Shown here piece by piece: positions 1 through 12,200 of a stretch of DNA of 64,000 bases; position 1 is the stretch's first letter, and each line of letters opens with the position of its first letter. The translations under genes and the position numbers were made by a program. Below the pieces are notes generated by a model. The model made no database searches. It worked only from the letters and a program-made list of their open reading frames with translations, and was not told where the DNA came from. The stretch spans positions 3,128,001 to 3,192,000 of the forward strand of contig CAUEEP010000735.1 of the NCBI GenBank assembly GCA_958450365.1, read 5' to 3'. Origin of the DNA: Mesorhabditis belari. Lineage: Eukaryota; Nematoda; Chromadorea; Rhabditida; Rhabditidae.

Positions 1-3000
1 TTTGTATTGATTTGTATTGATTTGTATTGATTTGTATTGATATTGATATTGATTTGTATTGATTTGTATTGATTTGTATTGATTTGTATTGATATTGATA
101 TTGATTTGTATTGATTTGTATTGATTTGTATTGATTTGTATTGATTTGTATTGATTTGTATTGATATTGATATTGATTTGTATTGATTTGTATTGATTTG
201 TATTGATTTGTATTGATATTGATATTGATTTGTATTGATTTGTATTGATTTGTATTGATTTGTATTGATTTGTATTGATTTGTATTGATTTGTATTGATT
301 TGTATTGATATTGATATTGATTTGTATTGATTTGTATTGATTTGTATTGATTTGTATTGATTTGTATTGATATTGATATTGATTTGTATTGATTTGTATT
401 GATTTGTATTGATTTGTATTGATTTGTATTGATTTGTATTGATTTGTATTGATATTGATATTGATTTGTATTGATTTGTATTGATTTGTATTGATTTGTA
501 TTGATTTGTATTGATTTGTATTGATTTGTATTGATATTGATATTGATTTGTATTGATTTGTATTGATTTGTATTGATTTGTATTGATTTGTATTGATTTG
601 TATTGATTGTATTGATTTGTATTGATTTGTATTGATATTGATATTGATTTGTATTGATTTGTATTGATTTGTATTGATTTGTATTGATTTGTATTGATTT
701 GTATTGATATTGATATTGATTTGTATTGATTTGTATTGATTTGTATTGATTTGTATTGATTTGTATTGATTTGTATTGATTTGTATTGATATTGATACTG
801 ATTTGTATTGATTTGTATTGATTTGTATTGATATTGATATTGATTTGTATTGATTTGTATTGATTTGTATTGATTTGTATTGATTTGTATTGATTTGTAT
901 TGATATTGATATTGTTTGTATTGATTTGTATTGATTTGTATTGATTTGTATTGATTTGTATTGATTTGTATTGATATTGATATTGATTTGTATTGATTTG
1001 TATTGATTTGTATTGATATTGATATTGATTTGTATTGATTTGTATTGATTTGTATTGATTTGTATTGATATTGATATTGATTTGTATTGATTTGTATTGA
1101 TTTGTATTGATTTGTATTGATTTGTATTGATTTGTATTGATTTGTATTGATATTGATATTGATTTGTATTGATTTGTATTGATTTGTATTGATTTGTATT
1201 GATTTGTATTGATTTGTATTGATTTGTATTGATATTGATATTGATTTGTATTGATTTGTATTGATTTGTATTGATTTGTATTGATTTGTATTGATTTGTA
1301 TTGATTTGTATTGATTTGTATTGATTTGTATTGATATTGATATTGATTTGTATTGATTTGTATTGATTTGTATTGATTTGTATTGATTTGTATTGATTTG
1401 TATTGATATTGATATTGATTTGTATTGATTTGTATTGATTTGTATTGATATTGATACTGATTTGTATTGATTTGTATTGATTTGTATTGATTTGTATTGA
1501 TTTGTATTGATTTGTATTGATATTGATATTGATTTGTATTGATTTGTATTGATTTGTATTGATTTGTATTGATTTGTATTGATTTGTATTGATTTGTATT
1601 GATTTGTATTGATTTGTATTGATTTGTATTGATTTGTATTGATATTGATATTGATTTGTATTGATTTGTATTGATTTGTATTGATTTGTATTGATTTGTA
1701 TTGATTTGTATTGATTTGTATTGATATTGATATTGATTTGTATTGATTTGTATTGATTTGTATTGATTTGTATTGATTTGTATTGATTTGTATTGATTTG
1801 TATTGATTTGTATTGATTTGTATTGATTTGTATTGATTTGTATTGATTTGTATTGATATTGATACTGATTTGTATTGATTTGTATTGATTTGTATTGATT
1901 TGTATTGATTTGTATTGATTTGTATTGATTTGTATTGATATTGATATTGATTTGTATTGATTTGTATTGATTTGTATTGATTTGTATTGATTTGTATTGA
2001 TATTGATATTGATTTGTATTGATTTGTATTGATTTGTATTGATTTGTATTGATTTGTATTGATATTGATATTGATTTGTATTGATTTGTATTGATTTGTA
2101 TTGATTTGTATTGATTTGTATTGATTTGTATTGATTTGTATTGATTTGTATTGATATTGATACTGATTTGTATTGATTTGTATTGATTTGTATTGATTTG
2201 TATTGATTTGTATTGATTTGTATTGATATTGATATTGATTTGTATTGATTTGTATTGATTTGTATTGATTTGTATTGATTTGTATTGATTTGTATTGATT
2301 TGTATTGATTTGTATTGATTTGTATTGATTTGTATTGATTTGTATTGATATTGATATTGATTTGTATTGATTTGTATTGATTTGTATTGATTTGTATTGA
2401 TTTGTATTGATTTGTATTGATTTGTATTGATATTGATATTGATTTGTATTGATTTGTATTGATTTGTATTGATTTGTATTGATTTGTATTGATTTGTATT
2501 GATTTGTATTGATTTGTATTGATTTGTATTGATTTGTATTGATATTGATATTGATTTGTATTGATTTGTATTGATTTGTATTGATTTGTATTGATTTGTA
2601 TTGATTTGTATTGATTTGTATTGATATTGATATTGATTTGTATTGATTTGTATTGATTTGTATTGATTTGTATTGATTTGTATTGATTTGTATTGATTTG
2701 TATTGATATTGATATTGATTTGTATTGATTTGTATTGATTTGTATTGATTTGTATTGATTTGTATTGATTTGTATTGATTTGTATTGATATTGATATTGA
2801 TTTGTATTGATTTGTATTGATTTGTATTGATTTGTATTGATTTGTATTGATTTGTATTGATTTGTATTGATATTGATATTGATTTGTATTGATTTGTATT
2901 GATTTGTATTGATTTGTATTGATTTGTATTGATTTGTATTGATATTGATATTGATTTGTATTGATTTGTATTGATTTGTATTGATTTGTATTGATTTGTA

Positions 3001-3005
3001 TTGAT
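1..3005. repeat. Satellite array of 10-bp and 6-bp units
   Basis: The first 3 kb consists almost only of the 10-mer TTTGTATTGA in runs of about 3 to 12 copies, each run closed by two copies of the 6-mer TATTGA. That makes a higher-order pattern with variable run length. Rare variants are TACTGA in place of the second TATTGA (for example near 795, 1455, 1863 and 2160) and single-base losses near 606 and 914. The array continues off the left edge and stops sharply at about 3005. It is not the usual nematode telomere repeat TTAGGC. No open frame of any length is present. Confidence 0.97.
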
Positions 3006-3238
3006 AGTTTGTTAATTGTTAATGTACAAGGAATTTTATTCAGTTAAATGGATTTATTTATGTAAGAATATTGTGAGTCATTTCTTTCAAAAATAGAAAA
3101 AGCTTTCATTTTCTTGATTTCCTTTTGATCAAAGCTCAACAAAAGATCAAAGCACAGAGCTCTGTGCAGAGAGATTTATGTAAAGAATATTGTGAGTCAT
3201 TTCTTAGACAGATCTTCATTCACAAACAATTTAATAGT

Positions 3239-3760
3239 ATTGGGTTGGGGAGAATGAGTCGTCGCCAAACTTTAAAGGGACTTTTTGCACACATAAAGCC
3301 TTCTTTAAGCATACGTTTGGTTTCATCAAAAGGATCCACTATTTCTCTACAAAATCACTTTTGAGAGATTCCACAAAGCTTTTCTTTCGTGGAGTTTATG
3401 AACTTCGAAACGCAGCTGGTTAAAATGGCAAAGAGTCCGACTCATCATTTGAACAGTTTCTTTCACATAAACCTTCTTTGGTGTTTATATAAAAAAGATA
3501 GAGCACATTCAATTACTTAAGTTGCCAAATTTGCAGGAAGATCCCACCAATGGCTTTTTCTAGATGACAGTTTGTAGTTTTTGTGAAAAAATGGCTTTTT
3601 CTTGAGCGGAGGCGCTGTTTGAATTTTCTTTTAAATGTGATTTTGTAGAGAATTAGTTAACCATTCTACTCATATCAAACGCATATTATTTGACGAAGTC
3701 GAATAGAAATTTTAGACATTTTTTTGATTCTCGGCGCCGACTCATTCTCCCCAACCCAAT
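3239..3760. mobile_element. MITE-like element with terminal inverted repeats
   Basis: About 25 bases starting ATTGGGTTGGGGAGAATGAG at 3239 recur as their reverse complement ending at 3760 (CTCATTCTCCCCAACCCAAT). The 520-bp interior shows no transposase. Flanking TA-like bases suggest a Tc1/mariner-type target but do not prove it. A short open frame at 3125-3364 overlaps the left end and looks fortuitous. Just left, a 30-bp stretch around 3060 is repeated near 3176. Confidence 0.75.
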
Positions 3761-4104
3761 AGAAAAATCCGAGTCAACAACAGAATGATTTTTTGTTTTT
3801 GTTTTTGAAAGGTTTTTCGAGACGTTTCATGTTAAATTGGAATTTCTGTCTCATATTTGAAATGTTTTTATGTTTATGTTGTGAGAAATCCTATAGGATT
3901 TCGATTCATTTGATTTCAGATTTCAGATTTCATCTTTCAACTTTCAATAAACATTTGTGGATGTAATATAGTCCCTTAGATAGCTTAATAATCCCTTAGA
4001 TAGCTTTAATAGATTTTAGATGATAGTTTTAAAGGTTTAAGAAGAGCTTTGAGAGTAATAAAAGTGCTAGGAGAGATCTAGACTTTTTGTTGGTTCAATG
4101 CTTT

Positions 4105-4440
4105 GGTTTTTGGCTGCTTTTTAGCTGGTTTTTGGATAGTTTTTGGATAGTTTTTGGATAGCTTTTAGCTGGCTTTCGGGCAGTTTTTGGCTAGCTTTTA
4201 GCTGGCTTTTGCCTAGCTTTTGGCTGGCTTTTGGTAGCTTTTGGCTAGTTTTTAGCTGGCTTTTAGTTGGCTTTTAACTGGCTTTTGACTGGCTTTTTTA
4301 GCTTTTGGTAGCTTTTGGCTAGTTTTTAGCTAGCTTTTAGTTGGCTTTTAGCTGGCTTTTGACTGGCTTTTAACTAGCTTTTGACTAGTTTTTAGATAGC
4401 TTTTAGCTGGCTTTTAACTGCCTTTTGGCTAGTTCTAGTT
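4105..4440. repeat. Degenerate tandem repeat, about 10-bp unit
   Basis: Imperfect repeats of CTTTTAGCTGG, CTTTTGGCTAG and TTTTTGGATAG run for about 330 bp. Stops occur in all frames, and the array looks like ordinary non-coding minisatellite. Confidence 0.85.
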
Positions 4441-5258
4441 TTTGCTTTTTCTTTGACCCTTGTATACTTTACTGACTCATAAATTCCCGAAGCAAGCCAG
4501 ATGCAAGCAAGCCAGATGCTCAAAACCAGATCCTAGATCTTAATCTTGAACTTATTGGCCTAGAAAAGGTTTACTTGGGTTAGCCTGGGGCTTGTTACTT
4601 GTTTACTTGAGTGAAAGGTTAGCCCAGCTTCTTCGTGATTCTCTTCATGATTCTTATTCTCTCAAAAATTGATTCTCATTCTCACCAATTCGTTTGAATG
4701 TAATTTGAAAATGTAAACAATCTAGAAAAGAACTTTGTTGGAAGCGAAGGGAAAAGAGAAAGGTTTTTTCGAAGAAGACTTTTCTCTATCTGGACTTTTC
4801 TCTTTTCTCCATCGATCCATCTGGGTCTCTCGAAAAACCGAAACGGAAAAAGATCGCTTTTCTCTTCTTTCTTCTTCATTTTTCTTTCGTTTCTCTCGAT
4901 TTTTCTTAATCTTTTTTCGCAGAAAAAAGCGAAAAACCCATTCTTTTCCCTCCAAAATCCAACCAAAACAATTGAACGTTCGTTTTTTTCGTTTTTTTTA
5001 AACGAATCGACTCAATTTCCTTGCTTAATTTCGAGATTTGATTGAAATTTTGGGTTTGTTTTTTGAATTGATCGATTTCTTTGTTTGTTTCTTTGCTCGA
5101 TTTGTTTTTGGTTGGAAAAAAGCGAGTAAAGGAAAGAGGTTATTAACTTTTTTTGTGTTTTTCAAGGTGAATATCGATATCGATTAAAAGATAAGCTTGA
5201 TTTCTGGTTGATTTTAGTTTTATGGATGTTTTTTGCGAAGAAACAAATGTTAAAAGTT
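4441..5258. other. Intergenic, T-rich; no gene seen
   Basis: This stretch is rich in T and in CTTTTCTC tracts. Open frames here, such as 4735-5001 on the plus strand and 4682-4966 on the minus strand, are pyrimidine/purine-tract artefacts without family resemblance. It may hold the promoter of the scramblase gene downstream, but I see no specific regulatory motif. Confidence 0.5.
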
Positions 5259-5800
5259 ATTACCCTAAAGTCTCGAGTATAAGTTGATCCGAGTATAAGT
5301 TCTGCCTTAATTTACATTCGCTTTAATTGCTTTGAATTTCTTTTTGTTGGGTTTTTATACATTTTTATTGTTATACAAACTTTTATTATTGTTCTTGGAG
5401 CGCGGGATACTACAGGGTGACAGCCTATCACCATTGCTACTTGTTATGTGCATGGATACATCCAGACGATAGTGTTGAAGGCAAAGAGAAGGCAAAGAGC
5501 GCTGGAAAGCATCTCTTTCGACCGTCGACGTGGACTTTGGCCGGATGAAGAGGCCAGGGAGGGATCCATAAGACTGAGCACCGGAGAGGAGCAGGGCGGA
5601 CGAGCCGAGCCACGCCCGGAGCAACAAATAACAGCATAAAATTGCTATAACCCTCAATAAATCTACTTCTATTATTGTTCTTAAAAAGCAAAAAAGTTAT
5701 GCTGCAGCGGGGTTCGAACCCTCGACACACAGCACCGGAGACAGCCGTCAATTTGCATGCGAAAACCAAACAGAACTTATACTCGCGACTTTAGGGTAAT
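5259..5800. mobile_element. Inverted-repeat element carrying a GC-rich, tRNA-like core
   Basis: The left end reads TTACCCTAAAGTCTCGAGTA (about 5260) and the right end is its near reverse complement, ending CGCGACTTTAGGGTAAT at 5800. Inside, 5400-5640 is GC-rich compared with its surroundings. On the minus strand, 5700-5770 carries a pol III B-box-like GGTTCGAACCC, which recalls a tRNA-derived SINE head. No protein is recognisable. It is either a MITE that captured tRNA-like DNA or a composite of two elements. Confidence 0.65.
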
Positions 5801-5849
5801 TGAATTGCTCAACGCTAGAAAACTTACTTATCTTTCAATTCTCTTTAAA

Positions 5850-6150
5850 TTATCTTTAAATATTCTCTTTAAGATTCTTTAATATTCTTTAAGATTCTTT
5901 AAGATTCTTTAAGATTCTTTAATATTCTTTAATATTCTTTTATATTCTTTAATATTCTTTTATATTCTTTAATATTCTTTTATATTCTTTAATATTCTTT
6001 TATATTCTTTAATATTCTTTTATATTCTTTAATATTCTTTTATATTCTTTAATATTCTTTTATATTCTTTAATATTCTTTTATATTCTTTAATATTCTTT
6101 TATATTCTTTAATATTCTTTAAGATTCTTTAATATTCTTTAATATTCTGA
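5850..6150. repeat. Microsatellite of ATTCTTTTAT/ATTCTTTAAT type
   Basis: About 300 bp alternate between TATTCTTTAA and TATTCTTTTA. The array lies directly upstream of the first scramblase exon. Confidence 0.95.
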
Positions 6151-6234
6151 TAAATGATCTTTCTAAAACCCCGTAGTTCTTTTGTTTTAAAGAAAAGTAT
6201 AAAAATGAATGTAAAGATTTATATTTACAGCATT

Positions 6235-9200
6235 ATGGCTTACAAAACGCAGCCTGGTACCGCACCACCGCCGCCAGGAGCCCGTAAGTGTTGCAGCTTG
6301 TACCAGTGTACTAAAAACTGTACTAGTATACTAAAAACTTGTACTAATGTACTAAAAACGTACTAGTGTACTTAAAACTTGTACTAGTGTACTTAAAAAG
6401 TACGGTCGCGTCCGTTTCCTTCCTATTTGCGTTGCTATTTTGCAATTATTCGCGTCGCATTTTTCGCCCTTTTCTCCCTTCCCGAAATTGTTTTTTTGGT
6501 CTGCGGGTTGCTTTTGCCTTCCCTCTTGGGGACTTTTGTTGTTTCTTTTGATGCGCATGCTGTCTTTGTAATAGGTATTGTTGCTTTTTGGTTTTGTACT
6601 AATAAACAGTAAAAATATAAACTCAACTTACTTTATGCTACCCTTCAGGTTTCAAATCCTGTTTAGATAACTGGTTTAACATTGTAGCGAGAGCTTACTA
6701 ACATTTGTGTCGCCACCGACGAGTATTAATCTTGTGTTGGATGCTGCTCGTTCTTGTTATGTTGTAAGCGCTTTGGGGAAACCCTTTTTAACCTTCTTTG
6801 TGCAATTCGGCTATTCTGAAGCAAAATCATCCTCGATGATAAGGTTAAAGCGGGTCGCACCCCAAACTGGGGGCCGAACCGATCCACAAGCCTTTGGGAG
6901 GACAGTGGTTGAACTAAGAGGAAAAATGAAAGATCCAGCTGAACAGAAAGGCTGAAAGGGATCTGTTAGGAGAAACGGTTGATCCGACTCTTATGACCCG
7001 AGAGAAAGGGTAAATTTTGACCTCATTGGAATCATAAGTCGAATAGAAAGACTTGCAGAGGCGTTTTGAACAAACATTCGTTTAGTTCAATGAATCCGAC
7101 CAGGAACAATTCATTTGTGATTTGAATCAATTATTTTCCTCATGAGTCGAAGAATTTTGACTCTTGAAAGTATCGGCATATTTCTTGCGCATGAAACTCC
7201 GAAATTACTTTCCCCACGATCGTTATTCGCAAATTTACACCCATGTTGATTATATTGCTTTGTTTTCGATTACTTTCCGTCTACAACGCTAATTTATATA
7301 TTTTCAGGGTAAATTGAAAAGATGACAGGCAAGATAACTGATGCTGCGAGTCGACACGAAGAGGGGCTCCTAGAGAATGTAAGTGTTTCGAAACAAGTGT
7401 TTGGGAATCTTGTGGAAAAGCTGAAAGAAGGCGTCGAAGAAAAAGTTGAAACTCTTGTAAGTGTTCTATGCAAGAAAACAACTAATCGTCAAAAAACGGC
7501 CATTAGCATCGAGAGCAAGAAATGGCTTGAAGAGCTTTGGCTCGACTGCGATACGTTGAAAGAGGCGGAAGCAAAATTGGCTGAAGCCTACGCAATAGAA
7601 CCGAAAAGAAAGGTTGTTGCGGGGAATGATCATATGATCAAAGTATGCAATGAACTGGGCTTTGAATCGAAAGAAGCGCTTACAGGGTTCTATGAGAAAT
7701 ACATAGAACAGAAAGAGTTGATTGACTCACTTTGCGATACGTTTATGATCAAGCAAACAGAGTTGATTAGGAAAGTTGATAGATGTATTGGAGACCACAA
7801 TACACTAATAAAAATTTGTGAAATGTTAAACTGCAAAGAAGAAGAAGCATATTCTGTTATTCAGGCGATGCTCACCGATTCGGTCGAAGACAGGACCAAT
7901 TACATGAAGGAGCCTCAGCCTATAAGAAAGGTATAAAGTTTGAGGAGCATATAGAGAAGGAGTGGGAAAGAGGAAACAAGTATTTGATTCAGGCATCACC
8001 GTTGCGCACCGCGGAGACGATGATGAGCCAGAGCCACTGGAGGGAAACACTCGAGGAAGGAACAACGCAGAACGGTATGGGGGATAGTAACGAGTCAAAA
8101 CTCACCACAAAAAACATAACAGTTGTTGACACAGCCGCAGCGTTCCTAGATGCCGCATATGTATCCAACTTACCCCCGATCAAAACGTTCGCAAATAAGC
8201 CCAACCAAGAACCCTTCTGCGATTTTGTTCTCTCGATAAAAGCGCGCTTTAATGCGACCACCTCAGAAGAAAAAAAAGCATTATCTTTTCAAGACACATT
8301 TGATTGGAAATGCTAAATCGATCTACGAGACTATACCCAAATATTTGAAAGAAGGCTCGTTTGATGGCATGGTCAGCTATATGAGTAGCGAACTCAGAGG
8401 ACCCGCCGCCATGGCTAAAATAGTCGCACAGAATCAACTCACCGCCTACACTGGTTCAATTACGGATCTTATTGGTGCTTGCCAACGCATTGAAACACTG
8501 GCACAACAAGGATATCCTAATGCTGCAGAAACAGAACAGCGGCTCGGGCAGCAATGCCAAGCTCTGCTAAGAATTTTAGACGGCGACCCAGGATTTTCCA
8601 GCTTTGTTGAGGCATGTGTCGATAAGCAAGGAAATCTGACCCAGTATACTGAGTTGAAAAATCGTCTTCTCCGTAGCCAATACTATTCTAAGCTTTCCAT
8701 GACACCCAAAATTCAAGTCATTCAACCAAACCAAGGATTCAATCGCCGATTCAATTCTTTTGTGCCGAATCGCGGCAACAATCAGGCGAACATGCAGCCA
8801 CAAAAACAAATGAATAGATTAAATAGTAGTGAATGGTTTCAGAATTCTACGGATTCCAACCAGCAAAATGGTACGGAGAATTTGAATTACTTCGGACAGA
8901 AGCCTAGAGAAATAACGCAACAAGTGTCGAACGGTAGAAATGTAAACGTGCGGAGCTTGCGAAACAACAATTGCTTTAAATGCGGAAATTCCGGACATAG
9001 TATACGGTTTTGTCACAAAAACCAAACCGTTAGCCAGATTGTTATAGGCAAGGAAGCTGTGCAACAAAGAGAGGTGGCGTCCGTCACACTGGGTCAAATC
9101 CCAGAGGATTTCTTGGCCCCTACTCAGAACAAAGGAACTCATAACTCGTGCAAGTCAAATGGTGTCGTTTGGTCGATCCGTGTCGAGTGTCCCGAGGTCA

Positions 9201-12200
9201 AGGAGATGAGTGTGGTGGCCGAAAAGAATCACGATGGCCACGTGAGCCCCAATAGGCCCATACTCGGTTGTGTTTTTGTATTCAATACAACCAACCCCTG
9301 ACTTCGAGCGCGAATCTTGTGAAATTATGTCCCACTAACAAAAATTTTGTCTTTATTTTTTGTACACATGTAGGTTCGCCGGTATCGAGCAGGAACATCT
9401 CGATTGGGGCTGTAAGTCGAATTCTACAGCTGAGTCTTTGGGAGGCTTTAGCGACTTGGTATCCTACTGCAGCTGGACCAAGTTTTACTGACGATTTGTC
9501 GAGGTTTTTGGGAAACCTGGGGAGAAGATAGGTTTTTGGGAAACCTGGGAGAAGACAGGTTTTTGGGAAACCTGAGAGAAGAGAGGTTTTTGGGAAACCT
9601 GGGAGAAGATAGGCTTTTGGGAAGCCTGGACGGAGAAAGGTTTTTGGGAAACCTTGTGAAGAGCGGTCTTTGGGAGACCTTGCCGACTGTTTTGAGACAG
9701 TTGAGGAATGGAAACGTTGTGCTAAGTGCTGCACAAAAAGCTTGTGTGTCGCCGACGGATTTTCGGCTTGCTGCGGTGGTCATCGACCCAGGCAACTATT
9801 GAGGAAGGGGAACTCGACCCCTAAATCCCATTTATTTTGCTTAAATCAGCTATTTTATAACCCAATATTAAGTGAATCGAATTCTAGTATTTCACGTTCT
9901 TTAACTGTTAATGAATTGAGAATGGTCTCCATAAAAGGTGACCAAAGCGAATTTACGGGAGAACAATTGAAGCTTCGGGGTCAAATTGCTTTTATGGATG
10001 CTACTATAGTGATTGACACAGGCGCAGATATCTCGCTAGTATCTAAAGCATTTTTGAGAAAAGCTAACTCGAATCCACATGCGGCCTTGAAAAATTTCGA
10101 TATTTCCCTTGAAAGAAAATCGGCTCAAGAACTCCACATTCTTGATGCCTCAAGAAATTTGATGCCATTAATCGGACGTTGCAAACTGCCAGTGAAAGTC
10201 AATGACGGCCAGACGGCAACCATCGGTTTTTATATTCTTGATCGGGAAGATGACACAGTGTTGCTAGGTATGAACGGTCTACATAAAGCAGGAATTCGTG
10301 TCTCGTTGTGGGTCGATGAAGAATCTATCGCCGCAGATAAGTCACCAATTGAAACAAAGCACACAACTGTGAGCTTTACAAGCAATGAAGTCATACTACC
10401 GGGCAGTAACCGAATTATACCTATCCGAGGAGAGTACTCAGGAGTACACCTTGTGTCGTTCCTCAAGCATGAATATGTTGTGGCTTTAGACAAAAATGGC
10501 AATGGCAAATTACTAGTTCGAAATGCACAAGAAAAACCCCTCTTGTTGCGTAAACGTGACTCTCTTCTAGCTGAAATGATCGATGGGAAAAATGTCATCG
10601 AATGGGAGGCAGTCGAATCACAACTAGGAACAAAGTCCACCAAACAATGCTCGGAAATGTTGAATTTGAATACGGAGAATAATCAGTGCACAGCTGAACA
10701 GCTTTTCGACTCAGTGCGAATTGAAAGTATTTGGCACAAACTAGTTGAGAACAAATGCCCTATAGATACAGAGTTACAGGAGATCATCGCTGAATTTGCA
10801 GATGTGTTTGCGCTATCGGATTTTGAGTTGGGACAGGCGAAGCACGTTCAACACTTTATTGATACAGGGGACGCCTTGCCAATAAAGCAGAAAGCTCGCC
10901 CAGTACCACTCGCAATGATTGATACAGTCAAACAAATGTTACAGAAGCTAAAGGATCAAAAATTTATACTTGGCTTTGCGAAAATAGCTGGACCTTTGTA
11001 TATATTGACTTCGACAAATGTTCATTGGAATTGGACTGAAGCCCAAGAGTCAGCTTTCAGACAGCTCAAAGAAAAATTGTGCTCACCTCCAGTTTTAGCT
11101 CAACCAGATGTAAATTCGGCCAGAAACGGCACAAAGCCATTTATTATTTACGTTGATGCTTCGAAATCTGGTTTAGGTGCTGTCCTTTGTCAAGAAGATA
11201 ACAAAAAGCAATTGCATCCGATTCATTTCATGAGTAGAAGGCTGAATAGTGCCCAAACAAAGTATCACCCTACCGACCTTGAAGCGCTTGCAATCAAAGT
11301 TGCCTTAGAAAAATTTCGTCAATACATTTATGGTTTAACTGTGATCGTTCGCACCGATCATCAGGCACTCGTTTCGTTGTTAACTCGAACAAACTTGGCA
11401 GAAAGAACAATGAGATGGGCGTTAGAAATTCAGGATGAAAATATAAAAATTGAGTATGTGAAGGGAATGGCCAACAAGGTGGCCGATGCATTGTCTCGTG
11501 GTCCGCTTGTACTTTCGGAATTGGAACAAGCCGAAGAAGCCAACACAAGCAAGTATGGGCTCGACAGAATTGTAAATGAAATGTTTGTAGGTGAGACACG
11601 AGAGTCGAAAGACTCATGGCAAAAGAGTATGGAAATGGACCCAGCTTTTGAACAATTTAAGAGATTCTGGGAGAATCAAAAGTGGGACGAGTCGGTTTGC
11701 TTTGAAGGAAACAAAAGCCCCATGAAAATGGGTGACTTTGTGTTCTCGGAAAACAAGATATTTTATGTTGTTAGGGATGGAACGCTTAGAAGATGGGTGC
11801 CATTTAAAGCTCGTAAAGAACTTTGGGAAACAATTCATAAAGGTGTTCTTGGAGGACATGCCGGTCCAAAAGCATGCATGGAGAAACTTTCCAAGGAATT
11901 TTACTGGCCCTTTATGCTAGCAGATTTGAAGCTTTGGCAGAAACAATGTATCAATTGCTTGATACACAATCCTCGTCAAACGCTAGTCCCGCCTCTACAT
12001 CCTAGAATTGCAAAAAGACCTTTACAGACCATCGCTGTTGATCTGATCGACTTGCATTACCCGACAACGAGAGGAAACCGGTACATTCTTACGGTTTTAG
12101 ACCTGTTCACGAAATTTGGATTTGCAGAAGCACTGGTCTCTAAAAGCTCGATAGTAGTTGCTCAAGCGCTTTTGTCATACTTGCTCAAAAACTGCATAAT

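Noticed and set aside
1..3005. Telomere
   Set aside because: The unit is not TTAGGC or a related G-rich telomere repeat, and the array is internally structured; a chromosome end cannot be inferred.
4682..5001. Overlapping frames of 77-94 codons on both strands
   Set aside because: Low-complexity pyrimidine/purine tracts without splice signals or recognisable domains.
6352..6626. Small frames in the LTR, repeated near 14.3-14.5 kb
   Set aside because: They lie wholly in the LTRs, occur in both copies and show no protein family features.
9282..9795. Minus-strand frames rich in [14 protein letters not shown] repeats
   Set aside because: They are antisense reads of the minisatellite between gag and pol of the retrotransposon.
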